Translations under genes and position numbers: made by a program
Assembly (NCBI GenBank): GCA_013396525.1
Contig: VWYX01000012.1
Location: forward strand, 1,603,884 to 1,667,883
DNA length: 64,000 nucleotides
DNA from: Chaetorhynchus papuensis
Taxonomy: Eukaryota; Chordata; Aves; Passeriformes; Rhipiduridae
Direction: 5' to 3'
Notes under the pieces: model-generated
What the model was told of the DNA's origin: nothing
The model's database searches: none
The model's input: only the letters and a program-made list of their open reading frames with translations
Shown here: positions 1 through 14,700 of the stretch, piece after piece
Layout: each line of letters begins with the position of its first letter
How positions within the stretch are numbered: position 1 is the first letter of the stretch

Positions 1-3000
1 ACTTTGCTCTGTGTTTTTCAGCTACTTTACCTCCAAGGTCTTGTTCTGTGTTTCAGTGTCAAAATGTTTACTTCCTTTAGAAAACTGTGAAGTACTTGCA
101 TGTCTTTCAATTGTACCCTCAACAGAACAACAGCAGGAAAATCAATAGGGAGTCATTCTGTCCAACACTTCAAGATCCAATACTGAACAATTTATCTTCT
201 TCCTTTTTTCAGTGATATAGAAATAAGTGGTATCAAAAATAAAAGGTAATATATTTGCACGTTCAGGAATTTGCAGAATTTCTTTTCATCGTAATTTTGT
301 AGTGTATTTGGATCAAACTCTGCTTTGGTAACACTTGTGCAAATCTACCAAAATTAACTAATTGCATTATGTTGTTTGCTTTCACATATGTTTTACATCT
401 TGACAACAGCTGATACTGTTGTAAAAAGTGTAAGGTTTACCTTTGAACTGTGAAGTGATTAGCACAGTGAATTTGGGTGTTTCGTGCTCCATCATTTGCT
501 AAATGCAAAAGGCTATCATTAAAATTGCTGGGTTAAAATTAACAGTTAACAGTAAACACATTTGGAGATAACTTTCTGGATAAACAGCTATAAGTAGACA
601 GACTGAGTTACGAAAGATAATGAGGCCTGATTCTTTTTTTTCAAAAAACCAATAAAATACTCCAAAACCCCAAGACATTCCATTCCTGATCATAAGTTAA
701 CCCATACTACGTATTTTCAGTATTATAAACTTACGCAAATTAGAACATAGTTTAATACAGATGATTGAGCATGAAATTAAAATAATTTAAAATATAAATT
801 CTCAGGAAAGGTCTCATGATTAAACAAGCTTAAATAGACAAATGCAAATCAAGGTTGGAATGAAAGATTGTGGTGTTTCCAGTGCGTAGCTGCATATCAC
901 TGTTTGCTTTGTTATGTTGTAGGAGTGTTTTCCTTTGGCTTCTGAAATCAGCTGGCAATGCAAACTGTCCTACCTATCCTGTGTGAGCATTCATGGCTCT
1001 GCCTCTCATGGTGCCTCTCCTGGTAAAAAGGGAGTGTGAAGCTACATATGCTCAACTCGAATAAACAATTCTGATCTATTCACAAATCACAATAAATGTG
1101 CATCTAAAGAGAAGTAGAGAATTGCATTGGTATGCCCACCTGCCTTGATGTGATGATTTCAGTTATGTTTTTCTCAATCTTTTTCCTTTGCTTTTTTTTT
1201 TTTTTTTTGATACAAAGCAACAAGTTTCCTCTTAAAGAAAAGGAAAAAGCATTAAGAAAACAGATGCTAGCTGCTTCCAAGGCACTTTGAAAACCTGATT
1301 ATCAGTCTATAAGGGTTCTTTGAGCTAGATTGTGATCTGTTTACTGAAGTGTTTAAAGTTTTACCTTTACTTTATCTGACCTGTTTGTAGTCCTAATGAT
1401 CCAAGAAGGTACCATATAATAATGAAACATGAAGGACAAGAAGGCAGAACATTATGAAAATATAATCATCTGTTCAGAATAGCCAAAAACACTAAACTGA
1501 TTTTTACTTTCCTATCTAGACAAAAGTGCTAAATATTTAAAATAAGGTAAAGAATACAGAGGAGCTTAACTGCATATTTTTGTGGACAGCTTGCCAGAGC
1601 AAACAGTTTGCAATATATTCTGAAATAATGTGTCTTAATACAAATAGTCCCTGGTGCTGGGTCCATGGTTTTGCAGTTGATGGGAGGTACTGTGATATTC
1701 ATAAAAATAAATCCTCCTCAAGTACATAGTGATACAAAAAAGGCAGCCTTTTACTTGGCAAATCCCCTGTGCTTAGTTAGGAGCTCAAATATTTTCTGAG
1801 GCACTCCAGTAAGAATTAGACTGTCTCCAGATGTTTTGGTACAGTGAATGCTGAGGCTCAAATTCACTTTTAATGAACCATATTTTAATGTCAGTCTCTC
1901 CTGTCTACTTAAATGACAAAGAGCTCATCTGACTTTGTAATGAATTGCACAACTGTATCATTTATTGAGCCTCTGTCTCAGTGTTGTGCTGGTCCATGAT
2001 AACATAGGTTGGCAGTCTAAGTAAACTGCATTGAAGGTTTATTACCAAAGCTCCAGAACTTGAAGAAATTATGTCCAACACAGCAGGAGCTGAAATTTCT
2101 ACTGAGGAGAACTATAGGTGTAGGTGGGAGATGGGTTAAAAGGGTTAAAAAATTATAAAGTTGGGCATGGCAATACATGAGGAAATATTCAACTGAAAAA
2201 CTAATCATAAACAAACCATGCAATATCTGATTCAGACAGTAATCAAGTCTGATTAGACTCTATGTGTGCTGTTGGGAGTGTGAAAGTGTAGGTGATCAAG
2301 CAGGTGTCTAAATCAATTGGCTTTTTAATAAAGGCATGTGAATATTAAAGAAAGATGGTACATAAGAAGTCTAAGATTTTTATATGTATATGTATAAGGA
2401 ATAAAGAAGTAGCAGTAAAGAACACAAGATGTACTGAGATGCACATAAAAAATTAAATGCTGTAAGTACATTGTCTACATAGAAATATTTGCTATGTAAG
2501 AGAAAGAGAGAGCTTGCAAGGCAGTCATAAAAAGATGGATGTACAGAGTGAGGATTGACAAATTATAAAATGAGGCAGAATCTACCTTGTACTTTCAAAG
2601 GAAGTGCCAAACTAGAAGTCAATACAATTGTATATTTTGGAAGTAAGGAGGCATTGGAGCAGGCTAATCAATGGTCAGTGTTTATGAAAGACTCAAAGGA
2701 AGAAAATAAAGTTTTGCCTCTAGGCTCATGCTCAGGAGTGAAGCAGATACTGGAAGAAAATGCTAATTGAGGAACCTCTCTGAGATGAACAACTAATGAG
2801 ATGTACTTTTTCATCTGGCTCTGTTATTATAAAGGATATGAAACCAAACCTTTCTACTTTGTTCTAGTGACATTTCTAGTGATCACTAGCTCACCTGTTT
2901 CAGATGTTATAAGTAGTCATGGTCCCAGCTGTGAAGGGGTCCCTTCTTACAGATTTAGACATTTACTTTCTACATTTGCATCTGTTTCCTGTAGGTGAAG

Positions 3001-6000
3001 TGTTGTTCCTCCTCTGTCTGGACACCAGGCTCTGATTTCTCACTGTAGTACTCTCTATTATGCAAAATAAATTAAATTTTTCTTGAAGATTTCATATTTT
3101 GGGGTCTATGCACTGACAGATATTTACAGTAATGTAGGAAACTTATGAAAATTAGTTTCATTTTATTCATCAAGTAGAATGTGAAACAGTGGCAATCATG
3201 AAAGGAGGCAAAGTGTTTGTCCCATTTGGCATTTCTCTTGAAAGCTTCATTGATTGAAATGTTCTGAGTGAGCATTTGGACCAATGTTTCCACTTATAGG
3301 TATCATCAGGCATTTCAAAATCATATTTTCTCTCTTCAGTTCCACAAGACCTGACTAATACCAGATTTACCTTTCTTTTCTCCACATGTACGCTGTGTTG
3401 TACAGGCTGTGGGAGCTCTGCTGGCAGTGGGTGTTTAAAGCCCTGTTTGAATCTCTTTGGAATTACATAGAAAACATCCCAAGTGCAGTGAATGTTTTAG
3501 GTAAACATTTAATAAAACTGTCATGCTTCTACTGCTTAGTAGATCTCAGGCAACATCAGAAAGGAAAACCTTTGTGGCTTTTAGGCATATAAAAGTGTCT
3601 GAGAATATAAACCAACTTGAATTTTGGAACATTACAGATAAAAAAAATCTATCCAGGACATTTTCTGTGCAATTTAGGACAAACTTCCATCAACTGCAAC
3701 ATGAACCTCTCTTTGGGCATCCTGTCTGACACCTTGTTACAAGAAATGTCAAATCAGAATTCATTTTCTACACAGGGTACTGGATAATCTGTGACCCTAA
3801 AGTGCGCACTGGGACTAGGTTGGAACTTCCAGATGATTGGTTTTAGGCTTACTCTTCCTGTAAACAATCCTTGAGACTCTGCCCAGATTCCAAAGGAGTC
3901 TTCAGCTGCCAGCAGACTTGTGGGGCCTGTTAGCAGGCCTGGGCTTCACGGGCTGGAAGCTGCTGTACTCGGGAATTCAGAGCTGTGAGCAGAGGCCATG
4001 GGATCGGATTCTCCACCATCACAGAAGGGTTGGGTGTTGTGATGCCTGCTGTGTGGCTGTGGTCCATGTGAGACCTGGATGCTGAACAGAGGAGGTTTCC
4101 ATGTGTCTTCTTGGGGAGAGGTGACATGTCCTAAAGTATTCTTCTGATTTCCTCAGTGGGAAGGGTCCATTCCGTCGGATTGGCAAATACTTTGGACTGA
4201 CTAGGTACACATGACAACAACTGTCTAGAGTACAGCAGGAAGCGTGGTTATTCAGGACCATCTTCCAAGGATATTCTAGTTCAGCTAAGGATTTTCTATT
4301 TTTAGCTCCAAAATAGAACACTGAGTTGAAGAATAGCAGAAATATAATTGCACAGAACCTTGGTGTTTACTGGGGGGAGTCAGGGAGCAGGGAGAAATTG
4401 TGCCAGGTGAAGGATGTGTACAAAAGTAGCATTTTAGAAAACTAATAATGATAGTGTGATAGCATCCAAAAATGTTTGCTGGCTGTAGCTTTGATTGACT
4501 GAATGTACATCCACTGAGGTTGACTCTCCCATTCATACTGTGGCATGGTCATCTTTAAATACGGTGGACTTGAACAACATGAGTGATGAAAACTGCAGGA
4601 TGTTGAGGCCATTTAATCAGAGTAGTGAATCCAGATCTCCAAACCCTGCATGTCTTTGCTTAGTAGCTTCTGCTTTTTTATGTCAGTTATTTTCTAGTGA
4701 GCTCTATCTACATGTATTTGCCTTATGCTTGTAAATGTTCTGAGGGGAAAAACAATAAATGATGATTAAGTTTTGAACAGTTACATCCCAGAGAACACAT
4801 AACATCTACAACCACTTAGAAATCTATCTTTCAGTTGCAGAAGCCTAAAGGAAATAGAAATAGCTTTTGTTTTCCCTGTGTTTATTTCCTGTCTTGTATT
4901 ACTTTTATTAAATTTCTATCTAAAATTCAGTTGTCTATTCAGTAAATGCTAGTATTAGTCAGGCCTTAGATAGTATAAATATTGATTTACTCTGACAAGG
5001 AAGAGAATCAGTTTCTTCAACATATGTGAAAATACTCAGTAGAAGATTTTATTCTGTAAGCTTGTGCACTTTGTGTGCCTTTGAAATGTGTTATACATGG
5101 TAAGTGAACCAGGGACACTTAAGCAGTGAAAGCAGTTGCTTTATTTCACCACTTAATATCTTCCAGAGTATCCTGTTACCAGCCCCAGTAAATATGTCAT
5201 GCTGAATGCAAACTCCCCAGCTATACAACTGAATAAACAAAAGCTGAGTAAATAAGGCTGTGAAAAACAATAGTCTGCTCTGTTCTGTGAGTGTCCTGGT
5301 ATATTCACTATGTGAAAAGCAGCTAAAAATGCTGTATCTATTACTGTAGGGGAAAAATAAAACTACAGAAGTATATAGTGCTCTGTATCATATTCCATTC
5401 ACATTCCAATTAACCTTGGAGATTGTTTTTGTGAGCTGTTCTCTTTATCTTATACAGCCACCTAAGTTAAAGGAAGTGAGTAAGGGTTGCTATGTAGCTG
5501 GGCTGTTTCTTCTGTCATGCTGTAGTTTTACTTTCACAAGATTTAATGCAAGGTCTTCTTCAGCAGAGGACTACATTTGCTGCAGCAGCAAGGCAAGTTT
5601 TGTTCTTACCCAGGCAGGATGCCTCATAGAGAGATACCATATGGGGAGTGTGTATTTTTAGTGGGCTCTGAGCCTGTTCCAAACTTGTGGAAATCAGATG
5701 TGGAGGGAGTGGCTCTTTGACTTAGAATTGAGGGCCTCTTCACTTCTTAGTCAAAGAACCTTAAGCCCTTTCTGACATCAGCAGTTCCCTGCACTCTCCC
5801 AGTTAAGTAAAACTTTGGGTTGTTAGTTTTGAGTTGGTTTTGGTTGGTTTTGGTTTAGTGACTTTCTCTTCCGAATCCTTTAAGACAATCCAGCTTATTG
5901 TGATCCTCTGTCCATTCTCGCTTCTGAAGAAATGATAATGGGCTCATTACAATGGCTTCAGAGAGCCTGTTACATGAAGCATGAGTGGTTTATGTAATGG

Positions 6001-7386
6001 CTTCAGCCTTCTGGTCTGTGACATCATCCCTCACGGCCATTGCAAACACGTGGGTTGGGGAGAGGCTCTCACCTGCTTCAGTTTCTAATTTTTTTTCTTC
6101 TTTAATTCATTCTTTGTACTTTGCCCAGTTATCCATGTTGCATGTCACAGGTTAATGCTTTGTGTTTTTGTACACTTCAATCAAATGTCCTGTCCTTTAT
6201 GTCTGATACTTTCTATTTCTCAGTGTCACTTTACCTGTGGGAGTTTTTTGTAAGCTGTTTAATACTTTGGATCCAGGTTTGCCATTACTTTTATGTTCTG
6301 TTTAATCTCAGTTTTCCTATTTGCTTTGCTGGCAAACACAGCTTAGTTTGTCAGGTTTATTTTTCCTCTGTTGGTCTTGTTTTCTGTATTGACTTTGACC
6401 TATGAGTGCAGAGATGATCTTGACTCCAGCTCAGTCTCTACTCCAAAGAAAGCATTTCTGGATTCATAACTTGGTTTTGTTCCTGTTGCTGGTAGCTCTC
6501 TTCCCATTAGTTTTGTTACCTTCCTGTGGATTTGAATCAAACTCACACATTTTAAAACCTGTAACATTCTAAATAGACTTTATTTTAAACACCCAAAGAG
6601 CTTAGTTTTCCCAGTGCTTCTCTAATTTTCCATGGATAGCTGTTGGACTAATTAAAGATACTATTTCTAAGTGGAAGTGTGATCTGCCTACTTAGAGAAA
6701 ACCATGGCAAAGCACACCGTGGTATAAATGTACAGCACTAGATGCAATTTTGGTAGTGTGATTAAATATATTTAGAGGAATATAAGAGTCCTTATTTTAA
6801 ACATTTTTTTACATCAAATTTCTAAAATTATTGCACTTATATCGACAATATTACACTTTCAGTGCAGTAAGTGAAAAAAGGAATATGTGATGATGTATTT
6901 TACATACATTTAATGGGAGAAAAAAAAGTGTGAATGAGTTTATTTGCTGCAACTTGTGAAAGCAGAATGGTATAGCAGAAAAAAAGGAAAATGCCTTACT
7001 TAGGAAGATAATTCTTTGAAGGGATTACATTTTTAAGAGGAGAATATGTAACATAATACAAAAGGATTAAAAAAATGCTGCATGAAAGGTAGCTTTGCAT
7101 TGCTATTTTCACATATATGCCTGAGCAAAGTGAATGAATTTAAAGGTAACCCTATGCTACAAAGGGTTTGTGGAGGCCAGATAAGTGGGGAAATATTAAC
7201 TATATTTAAATTCATAGATTGATAAGTGGGTTTTGAAGTTTACAGTTTCCAAAAGGGAAGTAATTTTGGAAACAGTCTTGTGTAAGGCAGATATTGCAGA
7301 CCTTAAGTGGATGTCTGCGTGGCATGTCTGTGCACACTGCCGTGGGTGGCTTGTCTGTGTTTGCTGAAGCCTCAAGAAAGAATTGA
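1..7386. other. Unique noncoding sequence, no gene seen
   Basis: AT-rich sequence with frequent stops in all frames. The longest ATG-started open frame is about 100 codons (4019-4321, minus), where the base composition is locally less AT-rich, and its translation matches nothing I recognise. I see no exon with good splice sites and coding character. A 17-base T tract lies at 1192-1208. A stretch near 2640-2710 faintly resembles CR1 3' sequence but is too weak to call. This is ordinary intergenic or intronic vertebrate DNA as far as I can see. Confidence 0.6.
1192..1208. repeat. Poly-T tract (17 T)
   Basis: An uninterrupted run of 17 T. It could be a simple homopolymer or the tail of an old minus-strand retroposed copy. 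No recognisable retroposon body lies next to it. Confidence 0.8.
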
Positions 7387-8017
7387 CTGAGTGTACTGGT
7401 TTGAAGGCAAACCAGCGGGAGGAATTAACTCCACACAAATATCTTGTGAGAGATTCCAGGACAGAACTACAATTTAATAGGAAAATTAAAATGAAGGCAA
7501 TAGTACAGAAACACTGGTTTAAACTGACAAAAGTCAGAATACAGCCTGACACCCTGTTGGTTTGGGTGGTGGTACCAGTCCAATTAAATGGTGGCTACAG
7601 TCCTGTTGGAATGATGGATGTGGTTTTGTCGAAGCGGTGAATCTGTAGAAAGATCTGGTCCTTCTCTGGTGGTCCAGTGATGGTTATCAAGCTCTTGTCC
7701 TCTGGGAATCCAGTGGTAGTGCTCTCATGGTGTTCCAGGCCTCAGATTATATAAAGGTAGGAATGTTTGTTTCCTCCTCCTGGGCGGGGCATCTCACAAT
7801 GGGGTGATGTAATTCTACGAGTCCTTCTGTGAGACCTTGATGGCCAATTGGTGGAAAGGGCCCCCTCAGGGTGGCTGCTGCTTCCCTGGAGGGAGTTATC
7901 AGGGCTGAGGCATGGAGAAGATAAGGAACGCTGCCCCGGCCATTTTAACAGCTTATGTAGATGGTAGCAGAATACCTTCTTTTGGTTACACCTTACACTG
8001 TAACCCAAAACACTGAG
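7387..8017 (-). mobile_element. Solo ERV LTR with its 5-bp target duplication
   Basis: The LTR occupies 7392-8012 (621 bp). It starts TGTACTGG and ends AAAACA on the plus strand, so it has the TG...CA termini of retroviral LTRs. The pentamer CTGAG lies immediately outside both ends (7387-7391 and 8013-8017), a perfect 5-bp target site duplication. No retroviral internal sequence follows on either side, so this is a solo LTR left by recombination between two LTRs. Orientation is inferred as minus: the minus strand ends CAAACCAGTACA, like the other two LTRs in the window, whose strand is fixed by a primer binding site. A TATA-like stretch (minus TTTATATAAT, near 7746-7755) and a minus ATTAAA near 7470 fit a promoter and polyadenylation signal in that order. 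A 5-bp duplication suggests an ERVL-like or related group; the exact family is not known to me. Confidence 0.85.
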
Positions 8018-11000
8018 TACATGCACTTCAATGCAGTTATAGCAACTTACCAACAGACAAATAACTTAGTCTATATAAAATAATAAAATTATTTAACTAT
8101 GAAAAGGATACAAAATTGTTGCTGTTAAACCTGAGGTAACGTCTATACATGTTTTTATTTGTCTGTGCTTGTTTCTTCTTTCACTGCTTTGTTTCAAGAA
8201 AAAGCATTCTAAAGTGACATTGATATCGAATTGTTTTTTATTTAATCAGGAGGTAATCAGCAGCCTGAACTTCATGACCTTGACTTTTGATGGAAAATTT
8301 TATTTTTAGGTTTTATGTAGAACCTTAGATATCACTAAGAAAAACACATTTGGTGGAACTTTAGGATAACCTGTTCAAGTGCTTGTTTACAAGCTATTGC
8401 TTACCAGGTAGCTTTTCCTGCCATCGACACCTTCATGATTTTTTTGTTTGTTGCTTTTCTTTGCATCATTTCTCTATTAAAAAAAAAAAAAAATCATGTA
8501 TGGCGGGAGAGCACGTGTAAAATTTTAAATTAAAACATTAAGATGATGTGACAGGGACCTCACTCCTGAAATTGTAGGTAACAGGTGCAATGGTAACTGG
8601 TTTCATACCTAATTTTGACTATTGTCCCTCTCCTTTCTGTTACTTTCCTTTCTCAGGGAAATAAAGCTTTCTGTAAGTGCTTGTGTGTCAGAGAAACTGT
8701 AATGTCTGGTAGGAATAGTCGTTTTGTTGGTACAAGAATAGAATAGCCAGGAATAAACTCCTAGCCTAAAGTAAAAGACTCGTTATGGGTACCAGAAAAG
8801 GCATTGTGTACCAAGATATGGAGAAAACAACAAACATTAGGAAAAAGAAAGGTAATTTTTGTTTGTCATTTTGTGGTGTGAAAAATTATATTTTGAAAGC
8901 TTTGTGTAATGGAGTAAGATGCTTTTATTGTTTATTTGTCATGTTTGGTGCTGCTGGAGACTGCACACTGCTATAATTTGAGAACCTTTTATAATTTGAG
9001 ACTGTGTTTCTCATGGATAATTGTTCTTTGTAAGGAGTCCAGTTCTTTGAATGTTATGTACAGCCTCACACTCTTCCTTTCAGCACCTGCTGTTTGGGGT
9101 TTTTTTTAACTCCATGCCCCTTCCCACTTGAATCACTTTGGAATGCAGAATATTCCAAGGTTTCTTTGGAATAAATTTCCAAATTATCTCGAATGATATT
9201 GTGGACTTGTTTTATTTTGTAGCTATAAAATAATCTTATTGTTTTGGCTTGTGAGGTTTATAACCTCATACGATTTCTTGTTGCTGTTATTCATAAATGC
9301 TACTGAAAAGTTTAAGGATCATATGCTTATTAAATAAACATGCACAGAATCTGTTTTATTTAATTGGCAAGCTGTCTAGGTGACTTAAAACTGTAGATGC
9401 TGTGTTTCTTAATATGTTTATAACTACAATGAAAGAAAAAATGAAACTCCACAGTATTTATTTTACCTATCTGTTATATGGGCTCTGCCTGCAATTGTAA
9501 GAAAAGCTTCGTCTTGGGGGTAAAACATATCTAAGGAAATATTGGCTCTGTAGATCATTCTTTAAAGAATTTAAAATACCACTGAGAAATATGAAAATTA
9601 ATTCAAAATATTACATTATCTGTGGTTTAACATGGGAACTTTGTGATGGGAATTTCCCTTTAGCAGGATAATTTTTTTCAAATAAATTAATCCTGTGGGA
9701 ATTTCTGTTAATTATAGCTATATTTTTGTATCATTACATTAATTGCTGGATCAAATAGCAGTATTTAGAATAATGTTAGTCTTAATATTGTTTTATTTTT
9801 CTTAAAATTGTGCAGTTTTTTATTATTATTTTCATGTGTACAGTATTATGAATATTCTGGAAGCTTGATGTTCATGCACACTCTTACTTATTCAGCAAAG
9901 ATTTTGTGTGCTGAAATGGTAGTCTAGGTCAAAGTAACATGGAGGGCTTACCCATTTAAAGCTGATCTGTATCTGAATAACTTCATGGGCTGATCTAGAG
10001 CTTGCTTCAGAGCTTCTTTGAATACTGCTGCATTTGTGGTGAAATAAAAATCCATGAGTTTTGATTTTAATTAATTTTTTCCTGAATAAATCCAAAGGAT
10101 TTGTGTGATGTTTCCTCTGCATGTTGGGGATGGAGAAGTGGAAGGCAAACTAAAAAGGACTTTTAAGGAGCCAGTCAAATCTGCAGCAGCCGGGCTTTCC
10201 ATCCTTTCACTTGTGCTGGTAGCATAGACAGCACCGAAGCGTGGAGCTGAGGAAGAACTACAGGATTGTTTAGCTCAATTGCTGATGCAATTGTAAACAC
10301 GGTATGGGAAAAGTTAAAATGCAAATTAGTATCTTTTAACTTTAAAAGAGGGGCATATTGTGCTCTTACTTTATTTTATTTTATTTTGGGGGTTTTTGCA
10401 CTGGATTTTTATTTTTATATATATGTACATGTACATGTATATATGGGGTTTTTTTAACAACAACAAAATATCTTTTGCATTTCTGTAAATTTGGGAAATT
10501 TGGAACTTAAACTTTTGCATTTCAAGATATGCAAAGTGCTACATGTCTGTCTTGACAGGGAAATTATTGGAAATTATTAAAACTAATGTTAAAGACTTTT
10601 TCCACTTTTACAGTGTTAGTGGAAGTTTGAAGGGGGGTTGGTATAGCTAATTTAAGTTATTCTTGCAACACTTGCTGCTTATGTAGTTATTTATCAGGCC
10701 GTCTTTTTAACAGGAGATGCAAACAGTGGTTGATAACGCTAAACACAGGCAAATAGTAATAGACATTTTCTAGCATAAAAATTTTAAATAAATTTAAAAA
10801 AATTATATGGAAAATATAGAAAAAATACAAATAGAGGTGCCTTGCTTTGTTCTTGTCAGTACTTTCTTGCTTTTTCTGGGTTTTGTTTGTTTGTAGTGTT
10901 TAATTTATTGATCACTTTTACAGCATGGTCTTACAAAAATTTGTACAAACAGGGGCAGTGAGCCATAGTCTGGAGCAGCAACATTTCTCAGGCAGTTTGG

Positions 11001-11677
11001 TCTAATTAGAAATGTACTGTGTATTTATTTTACTTCTTTAATATATATGGTAACCGAAGGTGTGGGGCTGTGGTGGCTGCCCTGGTTTCCTGCGCTCTGA
11101 GCTGAGTTTGACCCACCTGCAGGTGCTGCTGTGATTTTGCTTCCTCGGGGTGCTGTCAGTGCACCAGGTTACATTGTCCCTCCTCCCAGCAAGTAACAGA
11201 CCAAGCGACCCTTGTAATCCTCAGCTTAGGACGAGATAAATCAGACTTTGGTGGTTTTCTAATTGCTCCACTGGTGCCCAGTGTTAACCACCCCACCCGC
11301 TCATCACTTACGAGCTCTCCTATGGCTGATGGACCTTTCCTGCCTAGTTCAGCATTCGGAGTTGCTTCTCTCTCTCTCTAAGTCCAGATTTGGCTCAAAC
11401 TTTGTGAGATGCATAAATGTACTATGTTAAAATCTTTCCTTCTGTCTTCTGTGTCTCAAGAGCTTCACCTTCCACAGAGTTTAAACTGTATTACACTTTC
11501 ATGCAGATATTTTAGAGGAAAAAAAAGCCGTGTCTCTGTAGGAGCTGTGAGCAGCTCATTTAGGTGGCTTCTGTCAAGGGCACACACATCTCATTGTCTA
11601 GTTGGACAATGAGAGCTGTGCAGAGCAAAAATCTCCTTGGGTTCTATCTACCTCTGCAATATCTTTTTCTCTTCTGT
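8018..11677. other. Unique noncoding sequence, no gene seen
   Basis: AT-rich sequence without a supportable gene. A run of 14 A lies near 8479-8492. A TTTTA-type simple stretch followed by alternating TA/CATG dinucleotides lies near 10370-10446. The segment 11060-11400 is less AT-rich than its surroundings and could be an old repeat or a regulatory element, but I recognise nothing specific in it. Confidence 0.55.
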
Positions 11678-11757
11678 NNNNNNNNNNNNNNNNNNNNNNN
11701 NNNNNNNNNNNNNNNNNNNNNNNNNNNNNNNNNNNNNNNNNNNNNNNNNNNNNNNNN
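11678..11757. other. Assembly gap (80 N)
   Basis: Eighty consecutive N separate CTTCTGT from AATGGG. This is an unsequenced gap, not biological sequence. Any open frame drawn across it is meaningless. Confidence 0.99.
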
Positions 11758-14700
11758 AATGGGTGGGATTAGTGGAGTTGTGACCTCATATAATATTGGT
11801 TTGTAAGGTCACTTCTTATCACCAAAACCAGATTTGTTCCACGCTTTGCAGCTGCACTGGATAAAAGACTCATAGTTTTATTACTTCGTAATTTGGCAAT
11901 TTCTCCATCTCCTTTATACCTAGGGTTAATGGTCATCTGACATGTCCAAGGTCACAGAAACTTCAATTGCATATATTCAGGGGCTGATGTATGTATATTT
12001 TTTTTTTTCCTGGATGATTCTTTCTCATAAATTTGGAATAGATGGCAATCACTGATCTGTGAAATTCTATATGCATCTCTGACTATAGTTTTATAAATAA
12101 AAATTCCTCACCAGGGGAGTTTCATTATAGTAAAGTGGTGACTTCTACCATGTGCCAGGAAATAGCTTGGTGTATGTAAATTAGTTCTCCCTGAAAATAT
12201 TAATTTTCAACTCCTTTGACATTATTCATGTTATTTCACAGAAAACACTTTAGAATCTGAGCTGATATTTTTTCCTTGAACATATAGCTGAAGGGCTAAT
12301 AATTTAAGATAAATAAAATTTTTCCTTGAAGTGGCCAGAATGCAACTCAGCTGTTAATGAGCACACCTTTTATAAAAAATATTTTTTAAAATCCAAAGAC
12401 AAAGGAATATTAATGTAAAAAGTTAAGGACCAAGAAAGGAATTAGAGAAAAGTGACTTTATAGAATGTGAACATGATTAAAAAGAATGGTTTCAGAAGCA
12501 AAAGAAAAATTCTTTTTATATCATGTGGCCTGATGTGCAGTGAAAGGGATTAAATTGAATATTGATTTTTGGAAAGGTATGACTATGCTGTTAAAATTAT
12601 AAAGAAAAAAACCCCAAAACACTATACAAGAAAACAATGAGAGAATTGATCCCCAAGGAAAGTTGCAACTGAGGGCCATATTCCAGTTGACGTGTCCTCA
12701 AGGGAGAGTCATGGATTCTGTAAGTGGCAGAAATGCTTTGGGCTGATGATGGCAATCAAATAAAAAGTATCCAAGTAATTGATAGTGAGGGTGAGAATGT
12801 GAAGCTAATGATGAAGAATTCCCACCTAAAAGACCCTCAGCAGTAATAAAGAACTGATGTCCAGTGTGATGAAGGATGAAATGCGAGGTAGTAAAGAGTG
12901 TAGAGAGATTAGGTCATTTTTTCAAGTTGGCCAAAAATAAGATAGATGAAAGAATTAATCCCTCATAATTAAAGATGTGCAAATTACTTGACTAGGCTGA
13001 AGCTTAAGCAATTGAAGTGATTCTTTTCTAAAATATTATTTAGCTTTCAAGGGGTTATAGGGAATTAACTGGCTAATGAGATTTGTACTGGCCATGTCAT
13101 GGAGTCTCAAAAATGTTCCGAAGTAGGAGATCTGCTTTCTTCAGATATAGAGGGAGATAATTTAACTTCTTCATTCTGAGTGGGAGGTTTGGTCTAGATA
13201 TGCATTAGTCAAGGTTTATGTAATAGTGTCTTTTCACTTCTAGGAGTGAGAAATCCACTTTATAAAGATAATGAAGGGGAGATGGGATTTGAGTGCTAGA
13301 AGGTGGAAGAGCGATGAAATAAAATATGTGGCCAAATGTGCAGTCCTAAAAATGTCTCCTCTACATCTCTGTCATCAGAATTCATAGGTATGTGATAAGG
13401 AATTAAAAAGGAAATAAAGAGGATTTTTTGCCAGTTTATATTGCTTTTCGAAAGCCTTTTCTTGAAAGGACCGAACAGCTTGGACCTTTCCTGTGTCACA
13501 TACCAAGTACAGGTCATCAGCTACTGTTTTGCTTTCTTGGCACAAGAAATTGTTGTGTCCTCCTGCTATACTGTGGTTGAAGCACAGCTTTTGTTTCAGT
13601 GCCTTCTCCCTTTCATGATATTTGTATCCACGTCAGCTGTATTTTCAGCCAGCTGTAGGTTAAGAAAAGGAGTTTGCAACACTTAACTGTTCTTTTTATA
13701 GAGTGTTATGAGGCAGAAGTTGCTTTTGGTTCAGTAGACCAGAAGAGAGAGAGAGTGTATTAGGGAGCATGGTTTTACCATTGAGACTAGATCTATGGAC
13801 TGCTCTTCCCAGTGGGAATACTTCATGGAAGAACAGAGAGACAGTTTTTCAGACCTTTTTCAAAGACCTGTTAAAAAACCCCACCCAAAGCAACTCTGAA
13901 ATTGCCCCAGATTCCAAGTCAGAACATCAACTCTACCAGATAAGACTCTCATCAGTGTTCATGTATTTATTCATACAGTAGTGCTTTCTCTGGGTGCTTT
14001 GTTACCATCTCACCCTGTCACAGAGAGTGTCAGGGAACATCAGAAATCCTTGGTGGCATAAGGAAGGAAGAAGGAAGATGCTGATATGTCTAAATGGGGG
14101 TGCTCACACATTGTTGGGCCCCACCCCAACTTGTCAATTCTGTGCACAAATGAACATGTTCTTGTTTTGGGGACACGTTTTAGTAGTGTGAAAGGCAGAT
14201 AACAGCTTGTAGCTGCAAGTGGAGAAACTAGGAGATGTGGCCATGGCTGTGAAGTGTTGCAAAGCCCAGAAATAGACTGCACTGTTGTGCTTGTGGATTT
14301 CCCTTCACAAACCTAGAGAATAAAAAGTACTATTGCCTCGCTCATCAGCTGCTGGCAAGCAAGTGTTCAGTGGCAGATATCCTGGAAATTCAATTGAATA
14401 GATTTAGGAGTGGGATTTGGAAGCCACTACAGACAATACAAATAATTTAATATCTGTGTAGTTGTGACTAGTGGAAAAAATATGTTGTGGCATAAATCAA
14501 GAGACAATAATGCATTTTGTCTCCTTGCTATCCATCCAAGTTTTGTTTGACAAATAATGCTGCTTGTTTCTCTGTGTTGCTTTTGGCATTCTACCTTTTG
14601 CCTGTTTGGTGGCTGTACCGGTTCTGCTTCTAAAGCTTCTTGCTACCTGCAGTATTTGATAACTTCAGTGTTTTCCTCACAGGCTCCAGATAGTTTGTTT

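Noticed and set aside
2640..2710. Possible plus-strand CR1 fragment (GGCATTGGAGCAGGCT...)
   Set aside because: Only one short word resembles the CR1 3' region; the following sequence does not continue the match.
7196..7552. 118-codon minus frame
   Set aside because: It straddles the edge of the solo LTR at 7392, so it joins unrelated sequence and is not a gene.
10416..10446. Alternating TA/CATG palindromic stretch
   Set aside because: Dinucleotide-like low complexity explains the self-complementarity.
11564..11806. Open frame of 80 codons
   Set aside because: It is drawn through the 80-base N gap and has no meaning.
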